Origin: Anastrepha obliqua
Lineage: Eukaryota > Arthropoda > Insecta > Diptera > Tephritidae
Length of the DNA stretch: 64,000 nucleotides
Direction of reading: 5' to 3'
NCBI RefSeq assembly: GCF_027943255.1
Contig: NC_072895.1
Coordinates: 32,462,001 to 32,526,000 of the forward strand
The position numbers were made by a program, and so were the translations under genes. A model generated the notes under the pieces. It saw only the letters and a program-made list of their open reading frames with translations, was not told where the DNA came from and searched no databases. This document shows, piece by piece, positions 12,332-23,017 of this stretch (positions are counted from its first letter, which is position 1; each line of letters starts with the position of its first letter).

Positions 12332-12775
12332 TTCTGTGCTGTCGACCACATCGATGACACGTCCCGCAACGGAAGGCCTTCTGAATTCGATGAAGAACGT
12401 CTCAAATCACTTTTGAAGGAGCGGAGGAATAGTCGGCATACCAGTCGTGAATTGGCGCAAAAAATGAACTGCTTTCATAAAACGATTCTCAATCACCTAC
12501 ATTCAATGGGATTTACCAAAAAATTGGGAGCCTGAGTTGCTCACGAGCTCAACGAAAAAAACAAAGAAAATCGCCTTCAAATTGCTTCTCAGCATCTTGC
12601 CCGCCATCGAGCAATACGCGGTCATAAGCATCGCTTTTTGTACCGAATCGTCACGGGTGATGAGAGATGGTGCCTATAAATCAATATGAAGCAAAAAAAG
12701 GAATGGCTGGAGATACGCCAACTTGATAGTCAAGCCGGATTTTCATCGAAAGAGAATCATGTAGTCTGTGTCAGA
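12332..12775 (+). pseudogene. Mariner transposase, N-terminal to mid relic (HTH region)
   Basis: The frame reads VDHIDDTSRNGRPSEFDEE, KSLLKERRNSRHTSRELAQK, MNCFHKTILNHLHSMGF, then RLQIASQHLARHRAIRGHKH and RFLYRIVTGDERWC. This is the paired HTH DNA-binding region and the start of the DDE domain (first catalytic Asp in VTGDE) of a mariner. In-frame stops interrupt it (LGA-stop-VAHELNE at about 12534; WCL-stop-INM at about 12678). It fades out after the TMLCVWWD-equivalent region. Both ends of the element are missing. It is a different lineage from the rosa, mauritiana-type and 18.7-kb mariners in this window. Confidence 0.82.
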
Positions 12776-13004
12776 AGAAAATAACCGTTTTTTTTTCTTG
12801 TAACTTCAAGATATATTTCGCTCTGCTTTTTTCTGCGTAATAGTTCCACTCAAGGGCTACGACGCCAGTGCTAACTCGTTCGACCAAACAAAAATGAGTC
12901 AGAAGTATGCGAAGCGTTTTTAGGCGGTATTTTCATGCACGCATTCGAAAGGGCCGAAATTATCTTACGGCGCGACTGCAAAAGTAATTAAAAAATCACA
13001 AAAG

Positions 13005-13335
13005 TCTTGTGATTTAACATCTTGTGACTTTTTTCTTTGGGGCCACGTGAAAGAGAAGGTCTACGTCAACAGCCCAGGGTCGATTCAAGACCTCAAAGAT
13101 GGAATTCGTGAGGCTATCGAGGACAAAGGGCAGCCACTTTGCAATTCGGTTCTAGAAAATTTCGTGAAAAGGATATTGTCCTGTAGGCGTGGTCACGGTC
13201 AGGACATTTACCTGATGCTATTTTCCACTATTAATGGCATACCTTCCCCTTTATAATGAAATAAACATCCGATGATTTATATTAAAAAATAGTTTTTAGC
13301 TTTGAATATCAAAATAATACCTCTTATTGGGAAAC
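13005..13335 (+). pseudogene. Mariner-like transposase C-terminus plus 3' end
   Basis: CDFFLWGHVKEKVYVNSPGS (about 13022-13080), then QDLKDGIREAIEDKGQPLC and LENFVKRILSCRRG form the end of a mariner-type transposase. A frameshift near 13190-13215 hides the usual ending, which reads AIFHY-stop in the next frame. An AT-rich 3' UTR follows to AATACCTCTTATTGGGAAAC (13316-13335), a plausible terminal inverted repeat. The 5' half is absent. It does not share sequence with the 12332-12775 relic. Confidence 0.75.
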
Positions 13336-13627
13336 CCTTTACGTAGCTGAGATGGATGGCTCTTCACTCATATAATTTTAAGGTTCTGTGATTAATATTT
13401 CACTCATTTGAAGATAATGCTTTTGACCGCTGAACAAAAGAAACCAAGTTGAGCTCTACCCTAAAATTTTTGTAAACACAAATTGTTTTTCAATTTTGCT
13501 TTTTTGCTGGAAAAAGGCCTTTCTATTGCTTTCATTTCATATAATTCGAAAGAAATTTTCGAAAGTCCCGAAAACACCGGCGTTATTTGCCAACAACATT
13601 AACATCTCTAATATACAAACATAATTC

Positions 13628-13866
13628 GTTAAGTGTTTGGCCGAGCGTTTGTGTTGTATGTCTTTTTTTACAGCCTACGAACGGCAGATGGTTTTTGTTA
13701 AAAAAATGCACTCGGAAGATTACCATTCCCCGCCGAGCGGCCGCTATTAGCAAAAAATGTTATGAATTTCATTTGGTGTATCCCAAAAGTTCTCCCAAAG
13801 TGAGCTTCGAGTCCAGGCCTTAGCGCATAGCAATCACGCACAAACCCATACAACTACGACGACCAC
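13628..13866 (-). repeat. tRNA-derived SINE, diverged copy
   Basis: Plus-strand blocks TTAAGTGTTTGGCCGAGCG, CGAACGGCAGATGG, CACTCGGAAGATTACCATT, GCGGCCGCTATTAG and CACGCACAAACCCATACAAC follow the family order. The tRNA-like head is on the minus strand and is eroded: the B-box region reads GGACTCGAAGC. Confidence 0.75.
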
Positions 13867-14985
13867 TTGAATTCCTGGAATTTTTATAAAAAAAAAAACT
13901 ATTTGTGAGAAAAGTTACAACATTCCCATTTGAAGAAACCGAAACCTTTAATATATGGGTCGAAAACTAAAATACATTAGTCAGCGATAAAAAATGTACC
14001 GTAAACGCGAGTCCATTAACCTTGTGTCCAATTGAATTGATTTATCCGGCTGCCATTCCCAATGTGCCAATTGCGATTCTGAAGGCAGTCGAAGCCAGCA
14101 AATGCCCCTAGATATCTATGTATGTGTGCCAATTCAACCCATTTGGCTCAGTGAAGTTCAAAAGCTCCACGAGAAGCCGACCAAATGTAGCGAGAAGTAA
14201 ACGAGTGACCAGCTGTCACATCGCGGCAGTGGTCGTAGGTCAGTGTTGGCATGTTCTGCAACAGCAATTTCAATGATGACAGCACCAGTAATACTTACAA
14301 GTAGGAAGATGCATTCGCACAAATACACATACATACACACATATGTACAAACCTCTGGCCCTGCCGGAACTCCAACATTCGACTACTGAAATTTGGTAGC
14401 TAACTTTTAGTTCTATTTTTACGTTTCACGATTAATTGGAAAAAGTCAGTGTCATAGAATCAAAACAGCGTTGGCAGAGGTCACAATTTATCTAGAAAAT
14501 ATAAATTTTTTTCGTTAAAATAAGGAAAATCTTAGAATGTAGATATTGAAAAAAAAGATCAAAGCATTTGACGATTTATAAGCTTTATAATTGGTAATCC
14601 ATGGTTTCGTCCTCATGGGACAATTCATGAAAGCAAAGAAATCGTCGAGTGGGGCTAGTATGCGAGCACTCATTCCATTTTCCGAGCATTGAAGATTAGT
14701 CAGCAAACTCTTTGGAACCATTTGCATAAAGACAATTAAAGGTATGGTAATTTGCTAGTCGAAATGAAATGGAAAGTTGATGAGAACCTTTGCTTCAACT
14801 AATATATTTTTTCAAAACATTCAGACAAATTTCAGCGATTCCATATGGAACGAGCGAAGTAATTTGAACATTGCCGTAAATACTTCTGAAAATTTATGTA
14901 AACTGACAAAAAAAATATATATATGCCAATTTTGGTCAAGCTTCTCCAAGTGAAACATTTTCGGTTTTCTTTACATTTTTAAATT
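13867..14985. other. Unique DNA, no gene recognised
   Basis: Contains short CA/TG runs (14115-14130, 14320-14346). Open frames at 14158-14340 and 14515-14727 (minus) are short and unsupported. Confidence 0.4.
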
Positions 14986-14989
14986 TTCG

Positions 14990-15830
14990 TTTAGTTGTAG
15001 GATAAAATATTCTTTATCAAACATTTTTTTCGGAGAAAATTGTTTTTTTCATTTTTGTGTGTGTTCAAAGACTATAAAAAAACGATGTGCAAAATTTTTG
15101 AAAAAAACATAAATTTTGGAAAAAGTAATATAAATTTTTTTTTTCACTTTTGAAAAAACGACTGAGATGGGTGTATATAAAAAATTATAAGAAAAATGTG
15201 GAAAATTTTTGTGAAAAAAAATTTTTCTAGATATAAATTTTGTAAAAAATCAAATTATTTTTTTCATTTTTGAAAAAATGACCAAAAATTACAGAACAAA
15301 TTCCCAGCAAAATTGTTGGTAAAATAAAAGTCTGACCAAATTACAAAAACTATTTTTGAAAAAAAAGTATTAATTTTTTTTATGATTTTCGAAATAAAAG
15401 TCTGACCAAAAACTATAAAAGAAAATTCATGTGCAAAAGTTTTGGAAGAAACATTTTTTTTTGTCATTTTTGAAATAAAAGTCTAACCAAGAATAATAAA
15501 AAAGTGCATGTGCAAAATTTTTGGGGAAAAAAAATTTCTAAATATTTAAGAAAAAAAGTTTTTTTTGCAAATTTTGAGAATTTAGAATGTGCATATCAAA
15601 AATTATAAAAAAATTCACGTGCACAATTTTTGGAGAAAAATTATTTTTTTTTTGTAATTTTTTAAATAAAAATCTGAAAAGTGTGTATATAAAAGCCTTT
15701 CATGTGCAAAATTTTTGGAAAAAATTTTATTTTTTTTAGTATTTTTGAAATAAAAATCTTATACAAAAAATGTGTGTGCCAAATTTTTGGAAAAAATTGC
15801 TCTTGATCCTAAAAAATAACAAAAATTAAA
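14990..15830. repeat. Degenerate tandem repeat, unit roughly 80-110 bp
   Basis: Successive units share AAATAAAAGTCTGACCAAAA, then a TATAAAAAAATTCATGTGCA-like piece, AAAATTTTTGGAAAAAA and a T-run with CATTTTTGAAA. Clear starts of the AAATAAAAGTCT phrase lie near 15323, 15391, 15472 and, weaker, 15664 and 15748. The GTGCAAAATTTTTGG phrase lies near 15090, 15432, 15511, 15703. Units are too diverged to be under homogenisation now. Confidence 0.65.
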
Positions 15831-16442
15831 GTATTTTGTGAAAATGTTAAAAAAATGGTGAAAACGTTTCACTCTAAAACACTTTATACGTAGAGTTTCA
15901 ACACTGAATAAATCTGAAATTATAAAATTTGTTTCACAATAATAAAATTTTTGTAATTAAAATTTATAACTTTAATAATTTTTATAATTTTTCCAAAATT
16001 GTAGTATTTTTTGTTAAATTTTTTTTCAATTAACTTCCTGAATTCTACAATAAACCAACTTCCAGAAAAATCGACGACAACGTCCACAATACTTGACTCA
16101 CTTGGCAAGTAGTAATTGAAAAAATAGCACTACAAAAATTATAAATTTGACTAATTTCGTTTTCTTCTGAAAAAGAAAAATATTATTAGTTAAAATTATG
16201 AATTAATAATTAAATAGTGAAAAATTTTAAATTATTGAAATTATTTCAATTTTCGTGGTATTAACGCAGAACTTGGAGTCAATGACTTTGAAACCAAAAA
16301 ATAAATTATCTCCTCTACTCATCGATATATCCAACTTTAAGATCCAAAAGGCAAAAGTCTCGTTCGGCCAAAAGCATTTTTTTCTTAAATTTCCTTGCAT
16401 AATACCTTAGACTTATGGATGTACGATGAACTATTCTTTCTT

Positions 16443-17178
16443 TTAAGGGGGGAAGCTGGTCTAGAATTTTGAAAAAATCGAAAAATTTTTTTTGTCTTAA
16501 AAGGTGCTTTAGGGTCTTAGAAATAATATACCAAATGAGGGATGCCAGCAAAAATGTCTAAATGCCCAAATTTTTCATTCGACGGCAGTGCCTCGCAGGT
16601 ATGCCCCGAACGCTACTTACAACTTTAAACGCGTTTTTCTCGAAATCACTTTTTTTAAACTGGCCGAAGACATAACTCGAACAAATCTTTACCGATTCTT
16701 ACGAAATTTTGACAATACATTCGAAATACCTTTCTCCGGAGACGTACGTAGGATTTTTTATTTATATTACATAGTTTTTTTTTTAATCAACAATTTTATG
16801 TCGTTCTTTATAGTGAAAATTGTAAATTTTTGTTCAAACGTGCACCATTTCGCGAAAAAACAAAATATCGAAAAAATCCTACGTACGTCTCTTTCTGTTG
16901 TTATATAGAAACTAAAAAAATTTTATTTTTTGATCCAGGACAAAAATTAAGGAGTTTACGTCTTCGGCAATGGAGCCACTAGAAAAAAAGGCGCCTTAGG
17001 AGAACTGCTGGACAGCGGCCATTTTGAAATTAATTCAGACGAAAAATTTTGTATTTGTACCATGAAAGCTATATTATTAAACCTATTTCACAGATTTTCG
17101 ATTGATTCCTTTGTTGAGTCAAAATAAATTCATAAAATATGCCCATTTTTTGCGCTCTAGACCAGCTTCCCCCCTTAA
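16443..17178. mobile_element. TTAA-flanked inverted-repeat element (MITE), 728 bp
   Basis: GGGGGGAAGCTGGTCTAGA at 16447 is repeated as its exact reverse complement ending at 17174. TTAA lies immediately outside both ends (16443-16446 and 17175-17178). Inside is a second perfect 21-bp inverted repeat: GAGACGTACGTAGGATTTTT at 16739 and its complement at 16871-16891, about 110 bp apart. ACTTTAAACGCGTTTTTCTC near 16622 is shared with the region just 3' of the Mutator-like transposase (about 28812). No transposase frame. TTAA is a piggyBac-type target, but the inverted repeat does not resemble the piggyBac at 29.4 kb. Confidence 0.8.
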
Positions 17179-17247
17179 AGTGCGCGTACATCCGCATAAA
17201 TAAATGGCTTTCGCTAAGTGGCCTTTGAAAGTTTGAGAGTTACATAC

Positions 17248-17664
17248 AGTCAGCGTAAAAATTCGGCAAGTTTTCAATAAAATTTTAATTTTGTTTTCTC
17301 AGAATAATTTAGTATACAAATTTCAGCTATGCAGTTTTACAGATAACTGAATTTTAGTATAAAAAAGTGCAAGTTTCAAGTAGATCAAAAATTCTACTGA
17401 TTTTTGGGAATTTTTTTCGGACGCGGTCCTGTGCATTTTCTCCATTTAACGCCTACTTTACATTTTTCTTATATAGAAGAAAACACCCAACACCGTCAGC
17501 AGAAAACAAAAAAATATCAACGCAATTTTTTAACCATTTGACACTTGAATTTTAGTATACCAAAATTCAATGATCTTTAAATGTGCATATGTGAAATTTT
17601 TCTAGTAATTTTTTCTTGCGTAAAAAATTTAAAATTTTCAATAAAATTTGCCGAATTTTTACAA
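17248..17664. mobile_element. Putative Tc1-like MITE, about 410 bp
   Basis: GTAAAAATTCGGCAAGTTTT (17254-17273) and the reverse complement of GTAAAAATTCGGCAAATTTT (17643-17662) form a 20-bp inverted repeat with one mismatch. The left end is preceded by TACAGTCAGC, giving a Tc1-style TA-CAGT start; the right end lacks this outer piece. There is no coding frame of note. Assignment to Tc1 rests only on the end sequence. Confidence 0.55.
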
Positions 17665-18683
17665 TTTTTATGCAAAGTACGAAATATTGCTTTGTATGGT
17701 TCTTGTTGTTGTGTGAACTAAACTTAAAAAAAATTTAATTGCAAAATAAATAGTCAAAACTTATCAATATGAAATGTACACTTTATTTTGACGCCGACGG
17801 CAATATTGTAACCACAGCGGACCACAAATATTGTGGTCTGAAAATTAACCAAATTAAAGTTGGCTGAAAAGCTGTTTTTCTGTTTTTTAATCACCGGTGA
17901 AACAGTCGCAATATTAGAGACCACCAATTGAGGCATAGTGAACTTTAAGTAAACTGCGCTCCCTACAGGGACATACACAATTTTCTTGGTAAGTAGGCAC
18001 ATTCAAGAGTAATAAAATTAAACGCAGCGAAACCAGTATTAGCCCATATGTATGTATGTATGTATGCAAGTGTTTCTATATCCAAGTATGCAATGTGAAG
18101 TTCGAGTGTGTGTTTGTTTTTATTGCATGTGGGCCACATAACTATCGGCACACATATAAACTGGGAATATTTACTTAGTACAATGGCAGCATCGCCTAAC
18201 AGCAATTTGTTACATTGGAGTGTGGAGATTAGAAATTTCGCTGTGGCTACTCGTGCTGTTGGGGGCAGTCGAAGTCAGTAGTAGCATTGCAACCATTGTC
18301 TTCTACTGCGAAACCGGGGCTATTTGCTTGGGACATGTTGGCGATGTAATGACGATTTGTATCCAATTATCTCTAATAACGCATTTGAGAATTGATTGGA
18401 TGTCGTTGCCTTGAAGTTGAAAATAATAGCAACAGTGAGAAGCTGGTGGACGTGCATTTATGTATGGATGTGTATTACTTCTATTAGTAATTCTTCAGAG
18501 AAGCTTAAGAAGCTTATATTTGAATTTTTTTATTTTAAATATAATCAGAAATTTAGAAATTAATATGGTCATATCCTCGGTTTATTTTGATGAAGAAGTT
18601 TCTTACTCAAATCAGAAATTTTCAGAACTATCATTTTTAATAAACTAAGGACAAGTTAAACAACTTTAAGACACACAGGGTAA
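17665..18683. other. Unique DNA, no gene recognised
   Basis: Contains a TATG/TGTA microsatellite (about 18050-18070). A frame at 18220-18414 looks signal-peptide-like but begins with GTG, not ATG, and has no splice partner. Confidence 0.4.
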
Positions 18684-19948
18684 TACGAGGGGTGCCTTTT
18701 ATATGTCGGGATTAGAGAACAAAAACAAATTTTAATCATCGAAAATCACTTTATTGTTTTTCAAAATATTCTCCATGAAGATCTATACACTTTTGCATGC
18801 GTTTGAACCAATTGTCGAAGCACTTTTGCCACTATAAATGAGGTACCTCCAAAATATGCATTCTGAATGCCGCAACCGCTTCTTCAGGTGTCGAAAAACG
18901 TTGACTTCTCAGTTTGTTTTTTACGTACGGGAATAAAAAGAAGTCATTCGGTGCCAAGTTAGGACTATACGGCGGATGACCCATTAATTCGATGTTTTGG
19001 GTGCTCAAAAATGCAGTTGTTTGAGCCGATGTGTGAGAGCTCGCATTATCCTGGTGAAGAGTGACCCGTCTCTGGCGATTGGTTTTCCTAATTTCTTGGA
19101 AGACAACTGGCAAACAAATGGTTCTGTACCACTCAGAATTTACTGTTCTGCGTTGTTCTAGTGGTACGGTTACGACATGTCCAGTTTTTCTGAAAAAACA
19201 GGCGACTATTTGCTTGGAAGTGCTTCGTGCGCGAACAACTTTTGTTGGATTTGGCTCATCTTGAAACACCCATACAGTCGACTGCTGTTTACTTTCGGGC
19301 TCATTCGCATAAATCCATGATTCATCACCTGTAACGATGTCATAGACGTGTTTCGAAGCCCCGCTATCGTATTTTTTGAGCATTTCCTTCGACCAATCGA
19401 CACGAGCCTTTTTTTGAGCGATTGACAAATTGTGTGGGATCCAACGCGAACGAATGTATGCTGGTCCCACTAATACCTAAGATTGACTCAATCTCACGAT
19501 AGGTCACATTACGGTCTTGCAATATCAGTTCGCGCACAGCATCAATGGTTTTCGGAACAACAACTGATTTTGGACGACCTTCACGAAATTCGTCTTGGAG
19601 TGAACTACGACCACAATTGAATTCACCATACCATCGATAAACACTGGTCCTTGATGGAGCTTCATCGACAAGGAATGAATTAAGTTCATCCATGCAATGT
19701 TGCTGAGTTAATCCACGTCGAAAGTTGTAAAAAATAATCGCACGAAAATGTTCACGATTTAATTCCATTTTTGGACCGAGATGAATCTTTTAAGTTACTG
19801 TAAACAACACAAATAGCGCTGGTATTTCAAAACGTTCTGAGTACGTAAAATCCCAAAAATGTCAAACTTTGCGATACAGCTGTCAGTTTCCAGATTGCAA
19901 CACCAGGGTTGCCAAATCCCGACATAATTATAAAAGGCACCCCTCGTA
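18684..19948 (-). mobile_element. Complete-length mariner (DD34D) with both inverted repeats and TA duplication
   Basis: The element runs 18686-19946. Its ends CGAGGGGTGCCTTTTATA (left) and the reverse complement of the right end agree over about 18 bp and continue imperfectly (ATGTCGGGATT on both sides, with a short offset). TA sits at 18684-18685 and 19947-19948. Length (1261 bp) is normal for a mariner. It encodes one decayed transposase on the minus strand, listed separately. Ends look functional while the gene does not, so it could only be mobilised in trans. Confidence 0.92.
18751..19768 (-). pseudogene. Mariner transposase (DD34D), broken
   Basis: Starts MELNREHFRAIIFYNF at 19768. The HTH part reads RTSVYRWYGEFNCGRSS and EGRPKSVVV. 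At about 19460 roughly 40 bp between GISGTSIHS and RWIPHNLSIAQ is deleted, shifting the frame. The catalytic domain then reads YDIVTGDESWIYANEPESKQ (first Asp), LHQDNASSHTSAQTT (second Asp) and HPPYSPNLAPNDFFLFPYVK (third Asp), with 34 residues between the last two. A TAG at 18832-18834 cuts the last ~27 codons, which continue as WQKCFDNWFKRMQKCIDLHG. One deletion/frameshift and one stop are the only clear lesions. Subfamily is probably mellifera-like; I am not certain. Confidence 0.9.
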
Positions 19949-20189
19949 CCGCCAGCTCTCTCAGAAGTAGGACGGTCCTATTGGAACTGTATGATACCAA
20001 AGGGTGGCTTTACAATACACACATCTACATCAAATGGGTATTAAAAGTTATCAAGGAAAAATCTTATATGCATGTGAAATTATAGATTTTATGTAGAAAT
20101 GCTGCATACTAATTTTTCTCTTTTCTTCACTTTAAAAGACTAAATGTTCAAGAAATAGTTTCAAATACTTCAAATACTCACTCTATCAG

Positions 20190-21432
20190 TTGTGAGTAAA
20201 GCTTTTTTAATATTGGAATCGGTGAGTTGCAAGGTGATCGCTTACGCCGATGATGTAGTTATTGCCGTCTCTGGTAAATTTGCATCTACATTAAGAGACC
20301 TAATACCAAATGCTCCAGACGCATTTTCTAGGTGGTCAGAAAAGTGTGGTCTACGAGTCTACCCAGGCAACACAGGTCAACACAACTCATATTGTTCACT
20401 AGGAAACATAGACTCCCTCAGTTAAGTCCAATTATGTTCAAGGGTGCAGCTCTTGTAGCTTCGGAAGAAACCACGCACTTAGAACTAACCATAGATAGGA
20501 AATTGACTTAGAAGTCAAACAGCTTAGAAAGAGTTAGGAAAGCGATCCTAGCCTTTTATGTCTGTAATAGAGCTTTAAGTAAGCCCTTCACTAGAAAGAG
20601 GAAGCTTGATGGACTCGTTCTGCTCATCTAAAAGGAGTTACAATACAGCTATCCAAAGAAATTAAATATCTTGGAGTAATCCTCGATTATAGACTGCTTT
20701 GGAAATCACATGTTGAAACAAAGTCAGTGGCAGTGCAGTGGTGTTTTTGGGAAAACGTAGACTCTTTCTCCTAGCAAGGTTCTATGGATCTACAGAGCTA
20801 TGATAAGACCTATTATTACCTATGCAGCAGTGGTCTGGATGAGTAGACTCCCTCTCGTGGGAGTCAGCAGTACCTTATCGAGACTGCAACGCACTGAGGC
20901 TATCTGTTTCGTCAGAGTTTTTCCGACTACTGCAGGCCCGGCATTAGATGCTCTGATTAGTCTACCACCACTTGATGTTTTAATTCAAGGAGAGGCCTTG
21001 AAGGCCATTTGCAGGCTGAAACACGATGGGTACTGGTACAGCCCCTGCCCGCCATTGGACAACAAAGTAGGCATAGACTGCGAACCAACGATCCTCGCCA
21101 TGCCATCCAGAATCGTGTTTGACAAGAGATACAGTGTGGTGCTGCCAGAGGCTCAACTGTGATCAAACTTAGAAAATGAGCCCGGCAAACCCTGTTATCG
21201 CATTTTCACGGATGGCTCCAGGACCGAGCACGGCTCCGGCTTTGGGGTCTACGTGGAATCCAGCCGGACAAAACTGCACATTGCTCTTAGAATGCATGCA
21301 TCTGTGTTTCAAGCGGAGGTGTATGCTGTTCAATATGCGATGAAGTTTTTTGTGGAAAACAGATAGAGGGGCAGATCTATATGTGTCTGAAATGACAGCC
21401 AAGCTGCGCTTATGGCCTTAGACAGCCTCCAA
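20190..21432 (+). mobile_element. LINE family C, RT to RNase H, degenerate
   Basis: The piece starts inside reverse transcriptase: KVIAYADDVVIAVSGKFAST (20232-20290) has the catalytic YADD box. Later blocks are IKYLGVILDYRLLWKSHVE (about 20660-20715), MIRPIITYAAVVWMSRL (20800), DALISLPPLDVLIQGEALKA (thumb) and RIFTDGSRTEHGSGFGVYVE (RNase H start, about 21200). It ends in NDSQAALMALDSLQ at about 21430. Frameshifts or stops lie near 20425, 20590-20640, 20750 and 21160. The 5' part of RT and everything past RNase H centre are missing. A closely matching piece is on the minus strand at 63366-64000. Confidence 0.85.
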
Positions 21433-22010
21433 CCACTTCAAGGATGGTTGAATCCTGTAAATCCAGGCTGATCTTGTTGAGTTCTTTCTAGTTCTTGTGT
21501 AGGCTAGCTCCGCGGATTTCCCAATTGCAAGAACTTCCGCTTGGAAAATACTGCTGTGGTCTGGCAGCTTGATAGGCTGCCTTATCCAAAGTTTTGAGCA
21601 GTGAATGCCCGCTCCCACTCCGTCTAAGGTTTTAGAGCCGTCTGTATAGATGTGAAAAGTCCTACGGCCAGGCTTCGTGCCTTTGTGCCACCCCTCCTCT
21701 TCAATTGTAGTACGAAACCTTCTCTCACAACTAAAGTCCGGAGTCGTGTAGTCTGTGCAACCTGAACTCCTCTTTCCTATTGAGCTATGTTCGAAGGTTC
21801 TACAGGTGAATACTCCAGCAGCCTCTAGCCTCCTCGTGAATTTCGCTACCCAGTTTTCCGCCTTAAGGTCAATAGGTGGCATGCTGAGTATCATTTCCAA
21901 CGCCGCTGTTGGAGTGGTTTTCATCGCTCCTGTTATGCACAGAGCAGCGAGTCGTTGAATCCTTTCTAGTGGCATTAAGTATGTCAGTTTTCTTGTCGCA
22001 GTCCACCATC
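21418..22010 (-). mobile_element. LINE fragment, RT thumb to RNase H
   Basis: One open frame on the minus strand reads LERIQRLAALCITGAMKTTP and LEMILSMPPIDLKAENWVAK (RT thumb), then FHIYTDGSKTLDGVGAGIHC (first RNase H Asp) and SSIFQAEVLAIG. It stops near 21418 where it abuts, in opposite orientation, the end of LINE family C (RNase H centre). Both sides are cut, so this is a fragment, but the frame itself is uninterrupted for about 185 codons. Confidence 0.82.
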
Positions 22011-22044
22011 AGGTCGACCCTAAAACAATTTTAAACCATTTACG

Positions 22045-23017
22045 CAAAAATAAGGGGAGAATTAAACTTTTATACGGATGGTTCCAAGCTAGACGATAAG
22101 GTTGACTATGGAGTTTTCTCGAAGGAACTAGGACTGGAACTATCCGTTCGACTATCAGACTACTGCAGCGTCTATCAGGCAGAGGTACTAAATATATAAG
22201 AAATGGCTACGTGTCTAAATACTCAATTATGCCGTAACAAAAACGACTATAAATATATTCTCGGATAGCCAGGCAGCCATCAAATCAATGAATGCGGTTT
22301 TACTCAGATCGAAGGTTGCACAGGAATGCCGGGCGGGCCCAAATGATAATAGTGACGTATTCAAGGTCAGCCTTATTTGGGTTCCGGGACATAGAGATAT
22401 TGAGGGAAACTGCAAAGCTGATGAGCTAGCCAGAAAAGGTACTGCTCTCCAACTGCTCAGTGATAAAAGTACCATTGGAATTCCTATGGCTACGAGTAAA
22501 CTAATAATAAAAAACAACATTATCCAAGAGGCCAATAGGTCATGGAGAGATGAAGATACGTGTCTAACAGCTAGGCTCCTATGGCCGCAAATAAACAAGA
22601 AAAGAACAAAGGAATTGCTTAGTCTCTCAAAAGACAATATCTCGAATGTCGTGGCTTGTTTAACCGGTCATTGGCTATTCGGCAGGCATTCCTCGAGACT
22701 AGAAGTATTCTCCCATGAATATTGCAGAAGTTGCAGAGATGAGGAAGAGGAAGTAACAGTTGAGTACTTCCTTTCCAAATATCCAGTTTTAGCTAAAATC
22801 AAAGCAGGTTGTCTAGGTAAATACTTTTTTAATTCTCTTACAGAGGTGTCTGGCGTGGGGTTGGCATCAATACTACGTTTCATAAGAGCCACAAAATGGT
22901 TCCACGAAGAAAGATAAATGAGGTTCCCGTGTAGCACAGTGGTATCACAACGGACCTGTAAGGCCTAAGTGAGTTGGTCGTGCAGACCGACTACCACCAT
23001 AACCTAACCTAACCTAC
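22045..23017 (+). mobile_element. LINE 3' part: RNase H, zinc knuckle, AACCT-type tail
   Basis: RNase H starts LLYTDGSKLDDKVDYGVFSK (about 22065). After a stop near 22197 and a small shift it continues SDSQAAIKSMNA (about 22263), SLIWVPGHRDIEGNCKADEL (22370-22425) and a long C-terminal domain with ACLTGHWLFGRHSSRL and CRSCRDEEEEVTVEYFLSKYP, stopping at 22915. The 3' UTR contains GTATCACAACGGACC and ends in ATAACCTAACCTAACCTAC (22999-23017). The only lesions are in the RNase H first half. It is otherwise one of the better-kept LINE 3' ends here. Confidence 0.87.

Noticed and set aside
14990..15830. CRISPR-like array
   Set aside because: Repeats are degenerate, spacing is variable, no unique spacers, eukaryotic context.
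18220..18414. Signal-peptide-like frame (LEISLWLLVLLGAVEV)
   Set aside because: Begins at GTG with no ATG, and no upstream exon or donor pattern was found.
22999..23017. Telomere-like repeat
   Set aside because: Only three AACCT units at a LINE 3' end, and flies lack TTAGG telomeres.
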